From NCBI GenBank assembly GCA_015680685.1, contig MNCI01037991.1:262938-326937 (forward strand): a stretch of 64,000 nt of DNA, written 5' to 3'. This DNA is from Gnetum montanum (taxonomy: Eukaryota > Streptophyta > Gnetopsida > Gnetales > Gnetaceae). Of this stretch, positions 1 to 11,910 are shown piece after piece (position 1 is the first letter of the stretch; each line of letters opens with the position of its first letter). The notes under the pieces are model-generated. The model worked only from the letters and a program-made list of their open reading frames with translations. It did not search any database and was not told the origin of the DNA. Made by a program: the position numbers and the translations under genes.

Positions 1-2352
1 AATCACGTACGGTGCCTCTTTGGTATTTGGCGGATCTTTATACACACCCATGGCCTAGTTTTGTGGTTGGACCGGGTTTACTTCATCAAAGGTCATTTAA
101 CCTCCATCGATCATTCGTTGGATGTCTTGTTTTAGGGTGAAACAGTAATCCGTGCCATGCCCATTACGTTGGTGATAGTTGCAGAAACGGTCCATTCTAA
201 AGCCTTTTGGCACTGGGGGCTCATCTGGCATTGCTAGGCTTGGGTTCTGAACCAGTTGACAGAACTGATCATGCCTCTAGATCGCTGCAGGGGATAGATA
301 TTTATGTTTCATTAATCCAGCCTTCAGGAGTTTGTTGAACAACTGCGATGGTTTCAATGGTAGTGGTGTGTATTGGGAGGGTCCTTTCCTCTCGAAGTTT
401 CTTGTACAATTCGGTGTCGGGTTCTGTGATGAGGATGATTCTAGTGCGGTCGCGGGAGTGGGTTTAGTGTAATTAGTAGGGGAAACAGGTGGTTTGTTTT
501 ATTGTCCCATGTTTTCTTGTTGTGCTTCTGCTACTGCCACTATAGTTTTTTTGAATTTTTCTTTGTCATTCTTACTATGTTGGTTCTTAAAGACTAAATA
601 TGCAGGATCATGACTTGTTTGTGTTGCCTCCTCTATGCTCTTGATTTGTACAAATGCTTGGCTCAGATTACGTGCATTAAGATAATATAATTTGGATTTG
701 ACAAAGTCGTTGACAGCCCCTTTTAGGATTGTGAGGAGATACGTCTCTGGGATCGGCTCGTGGAGTTCGTTGAAAGCAGCACTCCACTGCTGGATGAATT
801 TTTGGACAGGTTCAAGGGGTGCTTATTTAACCTGTATGAGGCTTTCTAGTGTTGCTTCAGGTTTCAAGTTGTACTTGAACCTGGTGACGAATTGGTGTAA
901 CAGATCTTCCAGAGAAGAGATGGAGTTTCGTGGCAAGGCCCGATACCAATCGAGCGCTCTCCCTGCAAGGGACATGGGGAACACTCGTAGGATGTCATGC
1001 GGCCATGCCTGAAGTAGGGTGCACTCTAGTCTGAACGTTATGAGGTGAGCGTTGGGGTATATCTCCCTGTTGTATTTAGTTAGTGCTAGAAAAGATACAC
1101 CCTTGGGTAAGGTTAGGGGTGGAACCGAAGAGCTGATAGGGTCATCATGATAGAAGTCCACTACCTTCAGTTCTCTGTCGGGGGCTGTTTTGAGACATTT
1201 GACCTCGTCAGTTAGCTCTTGCATTAGTTTTTTAGCATCAGCCCAATCTTGGGTGCTAGGTGAGATGGCAGGTTGGGGATGTTGTACGGTGTACTTGTTA
1301 GATTGTTGGGCAGTGGGTTGGAAGGCAGAAAGTTGTGTAGTTGGAGGTTGTACTTGCGGGATATTTATATCGGGTGGTACTAGGGGCAGCACATTGTAGA
1401 TAAGGGGTTGTTGTTGTTGTGGTTGTCCTTGAGGGATGTTGTTCGGCGGAATTGTGTGAGGTGGTATGTTGTAGTGAGGGGGTTGATGCGATTGAGCACC
1501 AATCGCTACCCATTGCCTAGTCATGTTTTGTGTAGGAATCCCCTGAACTTGTTGGGTTATAGCAGTGAAAGGGGCTCCATGAGTTTGGATCCAGGGGATA
1601 TAATGAGCAGACGTATATGCTGATATCACATGTGGCATCCCGATCACTTGGGACGGGAAGGTTACTCCTACATTATTTTGAGGGGGTTGTACTTGTGAGG
1701 ATGGGGCTACGGCTGCAACGGGTAGAATAGCAAGAGGAAGTGTATTGAGTTGTAGGTCGGTTGCAGGAGGAATATGAACAAGTGTGGATGATTCTAATTG
1801 AGGTATTTGTGCTTGGGTGAATCTAAATGGTTGAAGGGACGTAATTTCTCCTGTGGCTGGATGAAACAATGGGTTGACATAGGTTTGTGGACTAAGCGTA
1901 TGGTACGAATCTTCATGCTCGAATTAGGCTATGAACTCATCCTCCTCTACTGGTTGAGGATTTACTACAGGCTGATCTAGAGACTGGCTCCTTTGCAAGA
2001 GGATTTGTGAGATGAGCGCAGAGTAAGGCTCTAGAAGAGGGATGATATCGTACGGGGAAGGAATGAACTCTTTTCCTCCCTTGTAGAAAAGTTCGTATTG
2101 CCTCTTAACTTCCATTTCGGCTCGGTCCACGGCTAGGCCGGCTTGTATTTTCACGCATATCAAATTGTACTGGTCTTGAATTATAATGTTAGATGATGGG
2201 TTCCTCCCTTGCAATCTAAGAGTTTGGCGAGGCCCCATTGTGGGTTGTACCACGGGCTGTTGAATGGCCATGGTGCCTACAAGGTCTGTGACCTGGGTAG
2301 TTGTAGCGGTGGAATTTGCTATGTTCATGATGAATAGTTGCGAATATGACAC
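1..2352 (-). pseudogene. Ty3/gypsy gag polyprotein, 5' part of a minus-strand element, broken by stops
   Basis: Reading from 2352 downwards, one frame encodes a retroelement Gag. A Gln/Pro-rich N-terminal half is followed by a retrotransposon capsid domain (about 1120-830, with the family pattern of a FP.SL.G.ALDWY core followed by L..LL..F...F). Near 213-107 comes a zinc-knuckle-like tail beginning CNYHQRNGHGTDYC. The frame is interrupted by a TAA near 1922, a TAG just after codon 823 and further stops (near 500, 285 and 100) but stays the same frame throughout, so the lesions are point changes. It runs off the left edge, so protease and pol would lie outside the window. Gag would coat element RNA in virus-like particles. 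The start is the ATG at 2352, or the internal ATG near 2328. The lineage differs from the elements at 4.8-33 kb: its capsid and spacer share no obvious motif with theirs. Confidence 0.85.
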
Positions 2353-2394
2353 AATGAAGGGATATGAAACTAGTATACCTGGTGCGGCGTAAAC

Positions 2395-2935
2395 CTACGT
2401 TGGTGGTGTACAGCGTATAGACTGGGTCTTAACGTATAGGCTTCAATGACCAGCATATAATGACAGCGTATAGATATACAGCGTATAGTGGTAGCATAGA
2501 GAATCTAGGGCGTAGAGCGTAAAGCATATATGCTAAGCAGCGTATACAACGTCATTGTACAGCGTAAATAGGGTTTACAGCGTACAGAATGTAGCGTATA
2601 TTGGACGGCAGCATAGACGAGTCTACGGCGTAGAGCGTGTTGCGTAAACTGAACAGCAGCGTAGATGACTCTAGAGTGTAGAGCGTGTAGTGTAAAATGA
2701 ACAGCAGTGTAGACGAGTCTACGACGTAGAGCATGTAGCGTAAACTGATTAGTAGCATAGACGTTGGGAGGTTTGCAGAAAGTAAGTGTTAAACTGAGCA
2801 GCGTAGACGCTGGGAGGTTTACAAACAGTAAGTTTTAGACTCAGCAGCGTAGACGCTAGGAGGTTTGCAAATAGTAAGTTTTAGACTCAGCAGCGTAGAT
2901 GCTGGGAGGTTTGCAGACAGTAAGTTTTAGGCAGT
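2395..2935. repeat. Tandem repeats of 48 bp then 46 bp in the leader of the minus-strand gypsy element
   Basis: From about 2608 to 2752 there are three units of about 48 bp containing a GCGTAGACGAGTCTACG-like core. From 2755 to 2935 there are four units of 46 bp, with the core GCGTAGACGC recurring at 2755 (mutated), 2801, 2847 and 2893. The preceding stretch (2395-2600) has looser AGCGTATA units. The array sits between the TATA box at 3552-3561 and the gag start at 2352, so it would be in the transcribed leader (U5 or 5' untranslated region) of the minus-strand element. Confidence 0.85.
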
Positions 2936-3549
2936 TTCGGCCCTCCTTCTAGGGCCAATTTCTATACCGTCTGAAATTGTTGGTCTTTGGCTAGAAGGAA
3001 ACAGAAACAGGGAGATCTTCGGACACGCACAGAAGACCCTACCTTCGCTTGAGGGCAAGCTGAAATTAACGAAGGTAGAGTACCTTGAGTGGTCTGCATG
3101 CGGATCAGGCAAGGATTTCCCCAAACGTAAATCGAGGTGCTATACGTTGGGTTATATGTCAACGGCGTAACAAATGTAAAACGAAACGTAAACAGCGTAA
3201 CTGGTGTAAATAGAGCGTAAATGTACGAGGGCGTAAATAGTAAATATGCAACAATTAACGAAAAACTGTAACAGATTTTAGAAAGAAAATGCAACAATAT
3301 TATTACAAAGTGAGAGTTACAATGCACTGGTCTAACGCAGTTGTGGCTTTCACACAAGGCGGACGAATAGCCCCGGTGGATGCAGGGATGACAATGTGCT
3401 GGTTCAAACTGTAGGCACAGTGTAGGGGTTGTATGCTCAGCGTACAGGGTTGAGGTCCAGCGTACAAGGTTCTCTACTCTGGTTCTTAGCGTCTCTATTT
3501 TTCTCTCTGGTTTGCCCAAAATTGCCAACCTCGATCTAATCAAAAATTG

Positions 3550-3600
3550 GATTTTTATATAGGTTTAGAAGTTAGACTCGGGTTGGGTGACACGTGGCGC
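3550..3600 (-). promoter_or_regulatory. TATA promoter of the minus-strand gypsy element
   Basis: On the minus strand the sequence CCTATATAAAAATCC (3549-3563) is a good TATA box. It lies 1.2 kb upstream of the gag start and between two repeat arrays, as expected for an LTR promoter at the U3/R boundary. I could not fix the LTR ends: the upstream part is disturbed by the misoriented block at 4445-4758. Promoter use is inferred from sequence and position. Confidence 0.55.
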
Positions 3601-3779
3601 GTTGACCAGGTGTGAAAGAATAAAATTTACGTGTACAATGTGCTGTACGCCAACATATATCGCTATAAGCCAGTGTAAATTGTTGTACGCCAGCGTATAC
3701 ATGCTAGACATGTGACCTCGGCGTACAGACTTGATCAGAATGAGAAAAGTTGCTCGTTCTCCATATTTGAATTTAGCTA

Positions 3780-4440
3780 CCCTAAAAATGCTACCTGTAG
3801 ATGTTCAGCTCAGTTGACACTGGTTGTAGACTTTGTATATGCTAGGTGTATACGTTGGGCGTATACGGTGTAACTGTTGGGCGTATACGTGGGGCATATA
3901 GGTTATGGATGTCTGTTGGGCGTATACGCTATGGATGCTAGGCATATATGCTTGGCGTATACGTTGTGGATGCTGGGCGTATACTCTAGGCATATACGCT
4001 GTGTCTACTGGGCGTATACGCTGAATGTAGGGGATGTACATATTCAGCGTACAGACTCTAGAATGTTTGATGTCAATACTTGATGATTGCTCTTTTCATG
4101 TGAGTTGATGCCTTGTACCAAATTTTGCTCTGCAGTGCTATTTCCATGCCATTTTTGGGGATTGCATGTCGGGTGTATACATCAGTCGTACATGCTGACC
4201 GTACATGTGAGGTGTGTACGCTGGGCGTATACGCTGGGGATGTGTACTTGAGTGTATACGCCCAGTGTATACGCTGAGAATGTAAACTTGAGCGTATACG
4301 CTGGGTGTATATGCTGAAAATGTGAACATGGGTGTATACGCTGGGCATATACGCTGAGAATGTGAACTTGGGCATATACACTGGGCTTATACGCTAAGAA
4401 TGTATACTTAGTGAAAACTAAGTATCTTGATCTCCGAAGT
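3780..4440. repeat. Array of GCGTATACGC palindromes upstream of the gypsy TATA box
   Basis: The 10-base palindrome GCGTATACGC and near versions of it (GCGTATACG, GGGCGTATAC, GCATATACGC) recur every 20-40 bases from about 3840 to 4400, often preceded by TGG. The array lies upstream of the minus-strand TATA box, in the U3 position. It keeps many CpG and TAC/GTA steps in an otherwise CpG-poor window. Short frames across it translate to Ala-Tyr-Thr-Pro-Ser-Val-Tyr-like repeats, which are a by-product of the repeat and not a gene. Confidence 0.85.
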
Positions 4441-4758
4441 TGCNGTGTATATGCCCAAGTTCACATTCTCAGCGTATATGCCCAGCGTATACACCCATGT
4501 TCACATTTTCAGCATATACACCCAGCGTATACGCTCAAGTTTACATTCTCAGCGTATACACTGGGCGTATACACTCAAGTACACATCCCCAGCGTATACG
4601 CCCAGCGTACACACCTCACATGTACGGTCAGCATGTACGACTGATGTATACACCCGACATGCAATCCCCAAAAATGGCATGGAAATAGCACTGCAGAGCA
4701 AAATTTGGTACAAGGCATCAACTCACATGAAAAGAGCAATCATCAAGTATTGACATCA
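4068..4758. repeat. Inverted duplication bounded by single Ns (probable misassembly)
   Basis: The block 4445-4758 is flanked by N at 4444 and N at 4759 and reads as the reverse complement of about 4068-4380. The same 102-residue frame appears on the minus strand at 4073-4381 and on the plus strand at 4427-4753, identical over its shared length. An exact copy bounded on both sides by single-N joins is best read as a flipped, overlapping contig, not a biological hairpin. Confidence 0.85.
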
Positions 4759-4779
4759 NTCTTCTAAAAAAAAGAGAAG

Positions 4780-7480
4780 CTGTTAAAGGTGGTCAACAAA
4801 TGACCAATAGTCTTTGCCTTGTCATATCATGAATTAACTAGAATTGATCCACAGATATGTTGGAGCTACATCTATACAAATTCCTCCATGCAGAGAAAGA
4901 GGTAACCACAGTGGTGATTGAATCCCAAACTAAAGTAGATTATCAAAGAGAAGATTGAACAACTTTGCAAGGTAAGGTTCATCTATCCCATTGTGGATAG
5001 TAAGTGGGTTAGCTCACTTGTGATAGTGCCAAGGAAAGATGGTAAGTGGAGGGCTTGTATTGACTTTAGGCTATTGAGCTTGACAACATACAAAGATCAT
5101 TTTCTATTGCCATTTGTGGAAAAGGTGTTGGATACCATCTCTAGACATTGTTATTATAGCTTTTGGATGGTTATAGTGGTTATAACCAAATCTAGATCGC
5201 ACCTACGGATCAAGCCAAAACAATGTTCACAAGTCCTTGGGGGACTTTTGCATACAAAAAGATGACATTTGTTCTATGCAATGCCCTTGCAACCTTTCAA
5301 CACCTTGTCCTGAGCATATTTCAACAAAAAATTGGTAGCATGGTGGAGGTCTTCATGGATGACTTCTCCACCTATTGGGCTACATTCGACTAAGCCCTAG
5401 ACTACCTTGACTAAGTTCTAAAAAGGTGTCTAGAGATCAATATTTAGCTTAATTCTCAAAAGAACCATCTAATGTTACAGGAGGGCATTATCTTGGGACA
5501 TAGAATATCATAAGCAAGGATTGATGTGGAAGTTTAAAAAATAAGGGTCATCCAAGGAATTACCCACCAACCAGAAACTATTAAAGATGTCTGGTCATTC
5601 CTTGGTCACACTGGTTACTACCATCATAGAGAATTTCTCTAAGATCATGAAACCATTGATGGAGCATACAAAAATGATGCTCTGTTCATCTAGAATGAGG
5701 AATGTGAAAATGCATTCTAGTAACTCAAGGAAAAGCTTGTAGAAACTCCATATCTATGAGCACTAGATTAGTCTAGATCATTTCATATCATGATGGATGC
5801 TTCTAATTATGCTTTAGGAGTTGTGCTCACATAGTTGGATGATCAAAAATGTCCTTACTATATCCACTATGCAAGCCAAAGCATTTTGTATGCACAACTA
5901 AATTACACCAGAATAGAAAAAGTATTGATGGTGCTAGTGTATGGCTTGGAGAAATTTAGGTACTATATGCTCAGGTACAAGGTGTTCATGTACACAGACC
6001 ACAATGCAAATTGGTTCATTATGAACAAATCAATGATGAGCCCCCATGTCATATGGTGGCTAGTGATCTTGTAGGAATTTAATCTCACAATGATAGATCG
6101 AAAGGAAACTAAGAACATGGTTGCTGATCACTTGTCTCAAATGAGATAGGACAACAAAGAGGAGGAGAGCCTACTTTTTGATTAATTTCCTAATGAACTC
6201 ATCTTTCTTGGTATTATAAATGAATAAGTGCCCACTAAACCTAACTTGTATGATGGCATTCTTACATACCTTTCCACTTAGGAGATGCCATAAGTGCTAG
6301 ACAAAAGGAAGAAACAATAGTTTTTTTCACTAGGTAAAACACTTCATGGATATCAACGAACACCTTTACAAGGTATGCGTTGATGTTCTAGTTTGTTGGT
6401 GTGTTCTTGATACTGATCAATTGTGTGTGTTTCAAGACTCTTACGAGAGCCCTTGTGGGGGCCACAATGCTAAGCGACACATGGCCATTAAGATCCTGAT
6501 GATAGGGTATTATTAGCCAACACTCTTCAAGGACTTCCACCACTTTGTTCGCTCTTGTGATCACTACCAACATGATGGTGGGATGACCACTCCTATGGAG
6601 AAATCTTAGTAGTGGATCCAACCACTTGAATCCTTTGACATCCAAGGCATTGAATTTATGGATACCATCACATCCATGTCAAATGAAAAGGCATACATCA
6701 TAGTCATTATTGAGTATTGTACAAAATGGGTAAAAGTAGCAACCATCACTGACTTTACATCTTCTCCAACTACTTAGTTTATACAAAAAAATGTTGTAAA
6801 TAGTTTTGGGGTACCCCGTGCACTAATTTCTAATAATGGTACTCATTTTATAAGCATCACTTTTTAGAAACTCATGTAACGCTTAGGGGTAGAACATAAA
6901 TTAACAACATCATAACAATCTTAAGCCAACAATCAAGCTAAGGTTACGAATAGGGAGATCACTAAGATCTTAACAAGAGCAATTAGCAAATATAGGAGAG
7001 ACTAGAGCACTAAACTTAATAATACCCTTTGGGCCTACCACTCAACTTGAAAAATTCCTATAGGTTATTCTCCCTATGAGCTGGTGTGCAGTAAATTGCC
7101 AACTCTTCCTATTTAGTCTGAGCTTTGTATACTTTCAATAGCTTGTAACCTTGACCTTGACCTTACTCTAGCATAGAAAGAAAGACTAATAAACCTTAAC
7201 ATGCTAGATCAGAATCAATTGGTGGCCATGTCTTTGAATTAAGTGCACAAGACATTCAACAAGCAATGTCATGATCTCAAAACAAGGAATGTAAAATTTC
7301 AACTAGGAGACAAGTTTTGTACTAGAACCCCACACATGTGCCACAAAGAACAAACTTTTAAATTTTATGGAAAGGGCCTTACATTATCTATAAAACCTTT
7401 CCTTCAAGGGTAATGTTGATAAACAAACCTAAAAGTCCAAATAAGAAATTGCTAGTCAACATGCAACAAATTAATTCTTT
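4780..7480 (+). pseudogene. Ty3/gypsy pol remnant, internal region 1 (reverse transcriptase, RNase H, integrase)
   Basis: Domains are in gypsy order but broken by stops and frameshifts. Reverse transcriptase spans about 4975-5400, with WVS..VIVPRKDGKWR.CIDFR, KDHF.LPF and an F.DD catalytic box near 5355 (VFMDDFS). RNase H spans about 5790-6080, with a DAS-type start and YTDHNA near 5990. A zinc-binding integrase N-terminus lies at about 6440-6600 (GGH...IKIL..GYY). The integrase core runs at about 6650-6900, with WVKVA, then ISNNGTHF near 6828. The tail continues to about 7480. The KDHFxLPF motif, the DHLS.M...FP.E linker after RNase H and the tRNA-Asp-type primer site of the neighbouring LTR point to the OTA (Athila/Tat) branch. 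The left part (gag, protease) is missing at the N join at 4759. It is collinear with the copy at 14.8-20.2 kb. Confidence 0.9.
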
Positions 7481-7499
7481 CCATGACCCTTAAAGAGCC

Positions 7500-9120
7500 A
7501 ATGATCACAACACCTCCTCGGATGGACAGGCAAGCTCAATATTTTGAATCTTCTTATTTCAACTCAGTCTTCGGGGAGATGGCCATCCATGTTAAATCAT
7601 ACAAAGTGGCTTCTTAATGTTTCATTTTTTCATTCTTTCTAAGGTTACTAAAGTACATTTTAACATTTAAGAAAGATAAAATGTACTTTAGCAAAGGTTA
7701 CTAAAGTACATTTTATCTTTCTTGAATATTTTACAATTTATTTTATATTTTACTTTATTTTGGCTTCTATATTCCTTATGGTTTTCTTATGTTTGTCTTC
7801 TTATCCTTTATTGTCAACAAGACACAATGATGCTATAGTTGTTTGTTGATGGTGGTTTGTACTTTAATGTTATTTGATTGCTAATATTTGGATTGTATCT
7901 TTGAATTTTGGTATTGATAACTAAGACATGGTTTCTTTTTCATGAAATAAGAAATTATTCCATATCATCCATCCCACAAACTCTATGGTTCTCCTTTTTT
8001 TGGAATATGAGGTCTCTTCTTTAATGAAACTTTTAATAAATTTGCGACCTTGGTAGTTTCCAAACTTGAAAAAGGTTAAATGGATAAACAAGGATGTGAC
8101 TTCAAGGGGATTCAATGCTCTCTGTACTTGCCTACCCTCTTGGGTGCATGATTTTTTTCATAGATTTCTCAACATTCCACTATCAACCAATAATAGGACA
8201 TTAAATTCTTTGCATTGTGTGGTTCCCATCCAAAAAAAAATATAAAACCCTTAAGAAAAACAAACAATTGGAATTCAAAGCATACACCTTAGACTCAATA
8301 ATGGGCTATAAGCATTGGTTATGGGACTAGAAAGACATATTACCCATGTCCAAAGGTCCCCTTTAACTAAGGGCTCATCTCACTTCTTGCCTCTCTTTTC
8401 TTCCCTTTACGGAATGGTGATTGCTTTGTTTGAATGTTTTTTTTCTTGAGGGGATGGACTGGTCTTAGAATGTTGATGCAACATCACTGAAAATGGTTGG
8501 TTTTAATTTGGACTAAAGATGGGTGTTATCAGGTCATATTAACCATGAACTCCATAAGGGACATCATGTGACTATGATTTGAGACTTTATTTCACACACT
8601 CTCTCTCTTTCTCTCTCTTTCACTCTTCTATGCTTTCCATAATTCACCTTACTACTAATTTTTTATGGTTTTTTTTGATGTCTTAGTTCGATGTGTTGAA
8701 ATTCTTAGGTAGATTCTTATGGTACTTAGTCTTTAACTTTCCATCAACATTAATCATCCATGGGGCCCATAGATTCCTTGATTCGAAGACATGTAAGGGC
8801 ATTCAGGGAATGAGCCTGCTATGGGGAGGACCCACTTGCACACCTTTTGATTAGGCTAGTTAAATTCCTTATCCTCAAGCATTTTCGTGATCAATTCCTT
8901 TGTGCACTCCATCAATTGGATCAAACTGTACACTTTTTAACTTCATTCTCTAGCTTAAAACTCCTTTGAATGATCTATCTGGCCTTCTTCCACTATTTCA
9001 TTGTGTCCATGGCATTTCTAGGTCTCCAACAATATTAATTTCATGCTCAAACTCCTTCTTTTTATCCTTATTTTTTTTGTCAAAAATTTTCGTCACAAAA
9101 CTTGTCAACATGATACAAAA
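7500..9120 (+). other. Non-coding stretch between pol and the accessory gene, internal region 1
   Basis: No reading frame is recognisable. The stretch is partly collinear with 20.27-21.3 kb of internal region 2: both contain a sequence around ATCAACCAATAATAGGA (near 8186 and 20343) and both lead into a CTATATATAC promoter. It contains the perfect hairpin at 7669-7723 and a CT-rich tract near 8590-8620. Confidence 0.6.
7669..7723. repeat. Perfect 23-bp inverted repeat with a 9-base loop
   Basis: Arms 7669-7691 and 7701-7723 are exact reverse complements (left arm AAGAAAGATAAAATGTAC..., ending at ...CTTTAG), separated by CAAAGGTTA. A further direct copy of part of the right arm, containing ACTAAAGTACATTTTA, lies at about 7647-7662. 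No protein frame crosses it. Confidence 0.95.
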
Positions 9121-9140
9121 CCTCTATATATACATGGCCA
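8930..9140 (+). promoter_or_regulatory. Internal TATA promoter in front of accessory gene copy 1
   Basis: CTATATATAC lies at 9124-9133, followed by GGCCACACCTAGCATTTTTTC. The same arrangement is at 21301-21309 (TATATATACACGTCCACAC) in internal region 2. Both lie a few hundred bases upstream of the coiled-coil accessory gene and well downstream of pol, so this is not the LTR promoter. Its function is inferred. Confidence 0.5.
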
Positions 9141-9539
9141 CACCTAGCATTTTTTCACATTTGTGCTCAAACAAGGGGAAATTTTTTGCATTTTCCAAAT
9201 CCCAAAACCTTCCAGAGCTCGTAAATTTCAAATCATTTATTCTATTACCCTCATTCTTTAGTTCTGCATCTACTGAAGGTAAGCTCTATGTTGTGGGGAC
9301 CACAAAACCTTACGTTTTTAACAAAAAAATTTCAAATTTTTCTAACTCCCACAACGGTTTAGCTAATAAACTAACATTTAAATCATCAATTTATAAAAGT
9401 TAAACCCTTCCAAAAAACTCTAGTAGCCATATTAATCTAATACTATCAAAATAATATTAAAATAATCAATCTTCCATGGTCACAACTTAGCCAAGTGTAA
9501 CTAATCAAATGAGATAGAAAAATGCTTCAAGGAGAATGA

Positions 9540-11700
9540 ACATGAAAGGAAGGCACTTACCTTCCCATGGCTTATCAAAAAATTGTGTAAGAGGCAAGGC
9601 ATAGCCTGCTAAACCAATGATGTAGTTCATCTTGCCCTAACCACTTCCTTGACAGAGATGATGAAAGGCAAAGTACTTGCAAAGGTGATCCAAGAAGAGG
9701 AGCATTAACCACCACCCACTCATGAAACAATGCTAGAGTCCCACACTACCATTAAGTGCATATGTTAACTCTATGAGATCCTCCTGAAGTAGCAATAGGT
9801 AGGAACAAGTTGGGGTGATCCATCTATGTATCGACTAGCCATGAGCCACTTTAACGATGTGCCTCAAACCATAAAGTAAAATGGACGGTGGGGTGCCAAT
9901 GTTTCTATCCAATGAATATAGGTTCTCACAAGGTTGAATTTGAGTGCCTAAGATGTAACAATGTTCCTCTCACAATAGTATTAGTTCCTAGAAATCTCTA
10001 GGAATATCACTACATTTTCAATGCATTTGGAAGAGGGTGAAGGAAAAACTATTCTAGTGATGCAACACTAAGGATACGAAATGATAGTTGAAGTGGTTCC
10101 TAATAGAGTGGCTAAAGCAATTAATGCCACTACATCATCTATACCTAATGTTACTACACTTGTAGATGTACAAACATCTTTAGGAGTGATAAGTGGAAGA
10201 TTAAGTGTAGTCCAGCATAAGGAATTGCTGGACCAATTAGTGGAAATCAAGCAACCAATTCTAAATGTCTTTGATCTTTCAGATACCATCATTGCTACCC
10301 ATTTGGAGTTTCTCAAGGCAAGGGGCAAGTGCATCATCATCAAGGGGTAACTTAAAAATACCAAAGTAGAAAACCAATGCTTAGCTATAGAATTTGCCAA
10401 AATAAGATCCCACCTTACTCATTCCATGGTACTTAGCCAAGCAATTATGTGGGATGAAGATTTTCAATAACTTCAATTCAAACTCAAAGAGGCTAAGTAC
10501 TCCAAGATTCTATAGCCTTTGACTAGTTATTAGCCAATGCAATAACGTACAACATTCAAAAGAATTTGATCCAGACTCACTAAGAAAATGAAACTTTGAT
10601 TATTAAGAATCATCACTTGCAAAATGTTGATGCACATAAGCCACAAATGTCTAAATTCATCCATCAACAATAGAAGTAGCTTGCTAGGGTAAACACTAAA
10701 CTGAAGAGGTTGGTAGCAAAAAATAGAAATCTCTAAATGGAGGAGGTGTATGCCCTTTACTAGAAGTCTACAATACATATCGTCACCTACAAGAATGAGG
10801 CCCTCAAATTTGAGAGGGTCAAAGAACCATTATAGGGACTAAGTTGGCTTGCAAAAGTAAATCAATGAAAAACACATCCAACTAATGAAGGAGAAGGTAA
10901 ATGAGGTCCTCTAGAACCTCCAACAAGGAGGGAATACTTGGTAGCCCATCTTTGATGGACTAAATAAATATCACAAAATAGAAATTTTCATGAAAGAGCT
11001 ACAAATTGAGGAAATGACCGAATAGGTCCTCTAGAACCTCTAGTAAGGAGGGAATATTTGGTAGTCCATCTTTGATGGACTAAATGAATATCACAAAGTA
11101 GAAATTTTCATGAAAGAGCTATAGATTGGGAAATGACTGAATACATGAAGCTTGCCGACCTTCTATATGAAAATCTAGCAATGTTGACTACTAAAAGGTC
11201 ATGGTCAGAGTTGGAGAAGTAGGTGGCCAACTTGTACTTGTTGTACGAGGTCAAATTCAAACACCATAAAGAGATTAAGTAGAAGCTTGAGGTTGTAAAT
11301 ACTAAACTCGACATTCTTAGAGAGGGATTCACTAATCAAAGATCAACTGCTAAGAACCTAGCTAAGAGATCAAATGACTACTAGGATCTATAGAATGCTA
11401 TCAAAGCATTTTATGTGGAATGAAAGTAATTCTTAGCTTGGTTCATCAACATGAAGGAGTTGTTCCCCACAATGTCCTGTCTGTGGGATATTCTCAATCT
11501 AGTCGACATTGGTGAAGCAACATGGATCATGAATGATCCTTAGAGTAAGGAGGAGAAGATGAAGGCATTGTTGGACATCTTTCATCTTCCACAAATAGTT
11601 TCAGTTGCTATAGGATAGCCACAACCACAACCTCCATAACAATCGTAGCATGCTTTGGAAGCTAAAGAAGGTCCTCATTTTCAAGCCTCTAGAGGGGTTG
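9540..11700 (+). pseudogene. Coiled-coil accessory gene of the gypsy element, copy 1 (degenerate)
   Basis: The longest open stretch begins at 10081 (89 residues: a Val/Asn-rich start, then VQHKELLDQLVEIKQ and FDLSDTIIATHLEFLKARGK). It continues in pieces as a Lys/Glu/Gln-rich, heptad-like chain with blocks such as ELEK.VANLYLLYE and HKEIK.KLEVV near 11210-11300. It aligns in order with copy 2 (21739-23509) and copy 3 (27212-24440): for example EGEGKTILVMQH here matches SEGTTVVVMQH in copy 3. Stops are frequent. A duplicated block (about 10915-11000 and 11020-11120) repeats AGGTCCTCTAGAACCTC. It lies between pol and the 3' LTR, the place where Athila-type elements keep an envelope-like gene, but I see no signal peptide or membrane segment. 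Function unknown; a self-associating structural protein is a guess. Confidence 0.7.
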
Positions 11701-11910
11701 TGTTTTCAATTTTTTTTATGGCATTCAATTTTGTTATCATGAACATCCAATTTTGTAATGGTTGTAACTCTGTACACTAGGGCATTAAGCATCAATTGTC
11801 TATTTTTTTGGTTGTCTATTAATAGTTAGTTAATAATTCCATACCTTTCCAAAATTATGTAACAAACTTGTCTCTCCTTTTGTTTACTTGAGGATGAGTT
11901 TTCATTCAGT

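Noticed and set aside
3780-4440. CRISPR-like array of regularly spaced short repeats
   Set aside because: Repeat units are palindromes of about 10 bases with irregular spacing and related spacers, in a plant retroelement leader, with no cas genes.
4073-4753. Two identical open frames of about 102 codons on opposite strands, rich in Tyr, Thr and Pro
   Set aside because: They are translations of the GCGTATAC repeat and of its flipped duplicate between Ns, not genes.
9124-9133. 9124 TATA box as the LTR promoter of internal region 1
   Set aside because: The LTR with TG...CA ends, polypurine tract and primer site is 2.8 kb downstream; no LTR ends were found around 9.1 kb.
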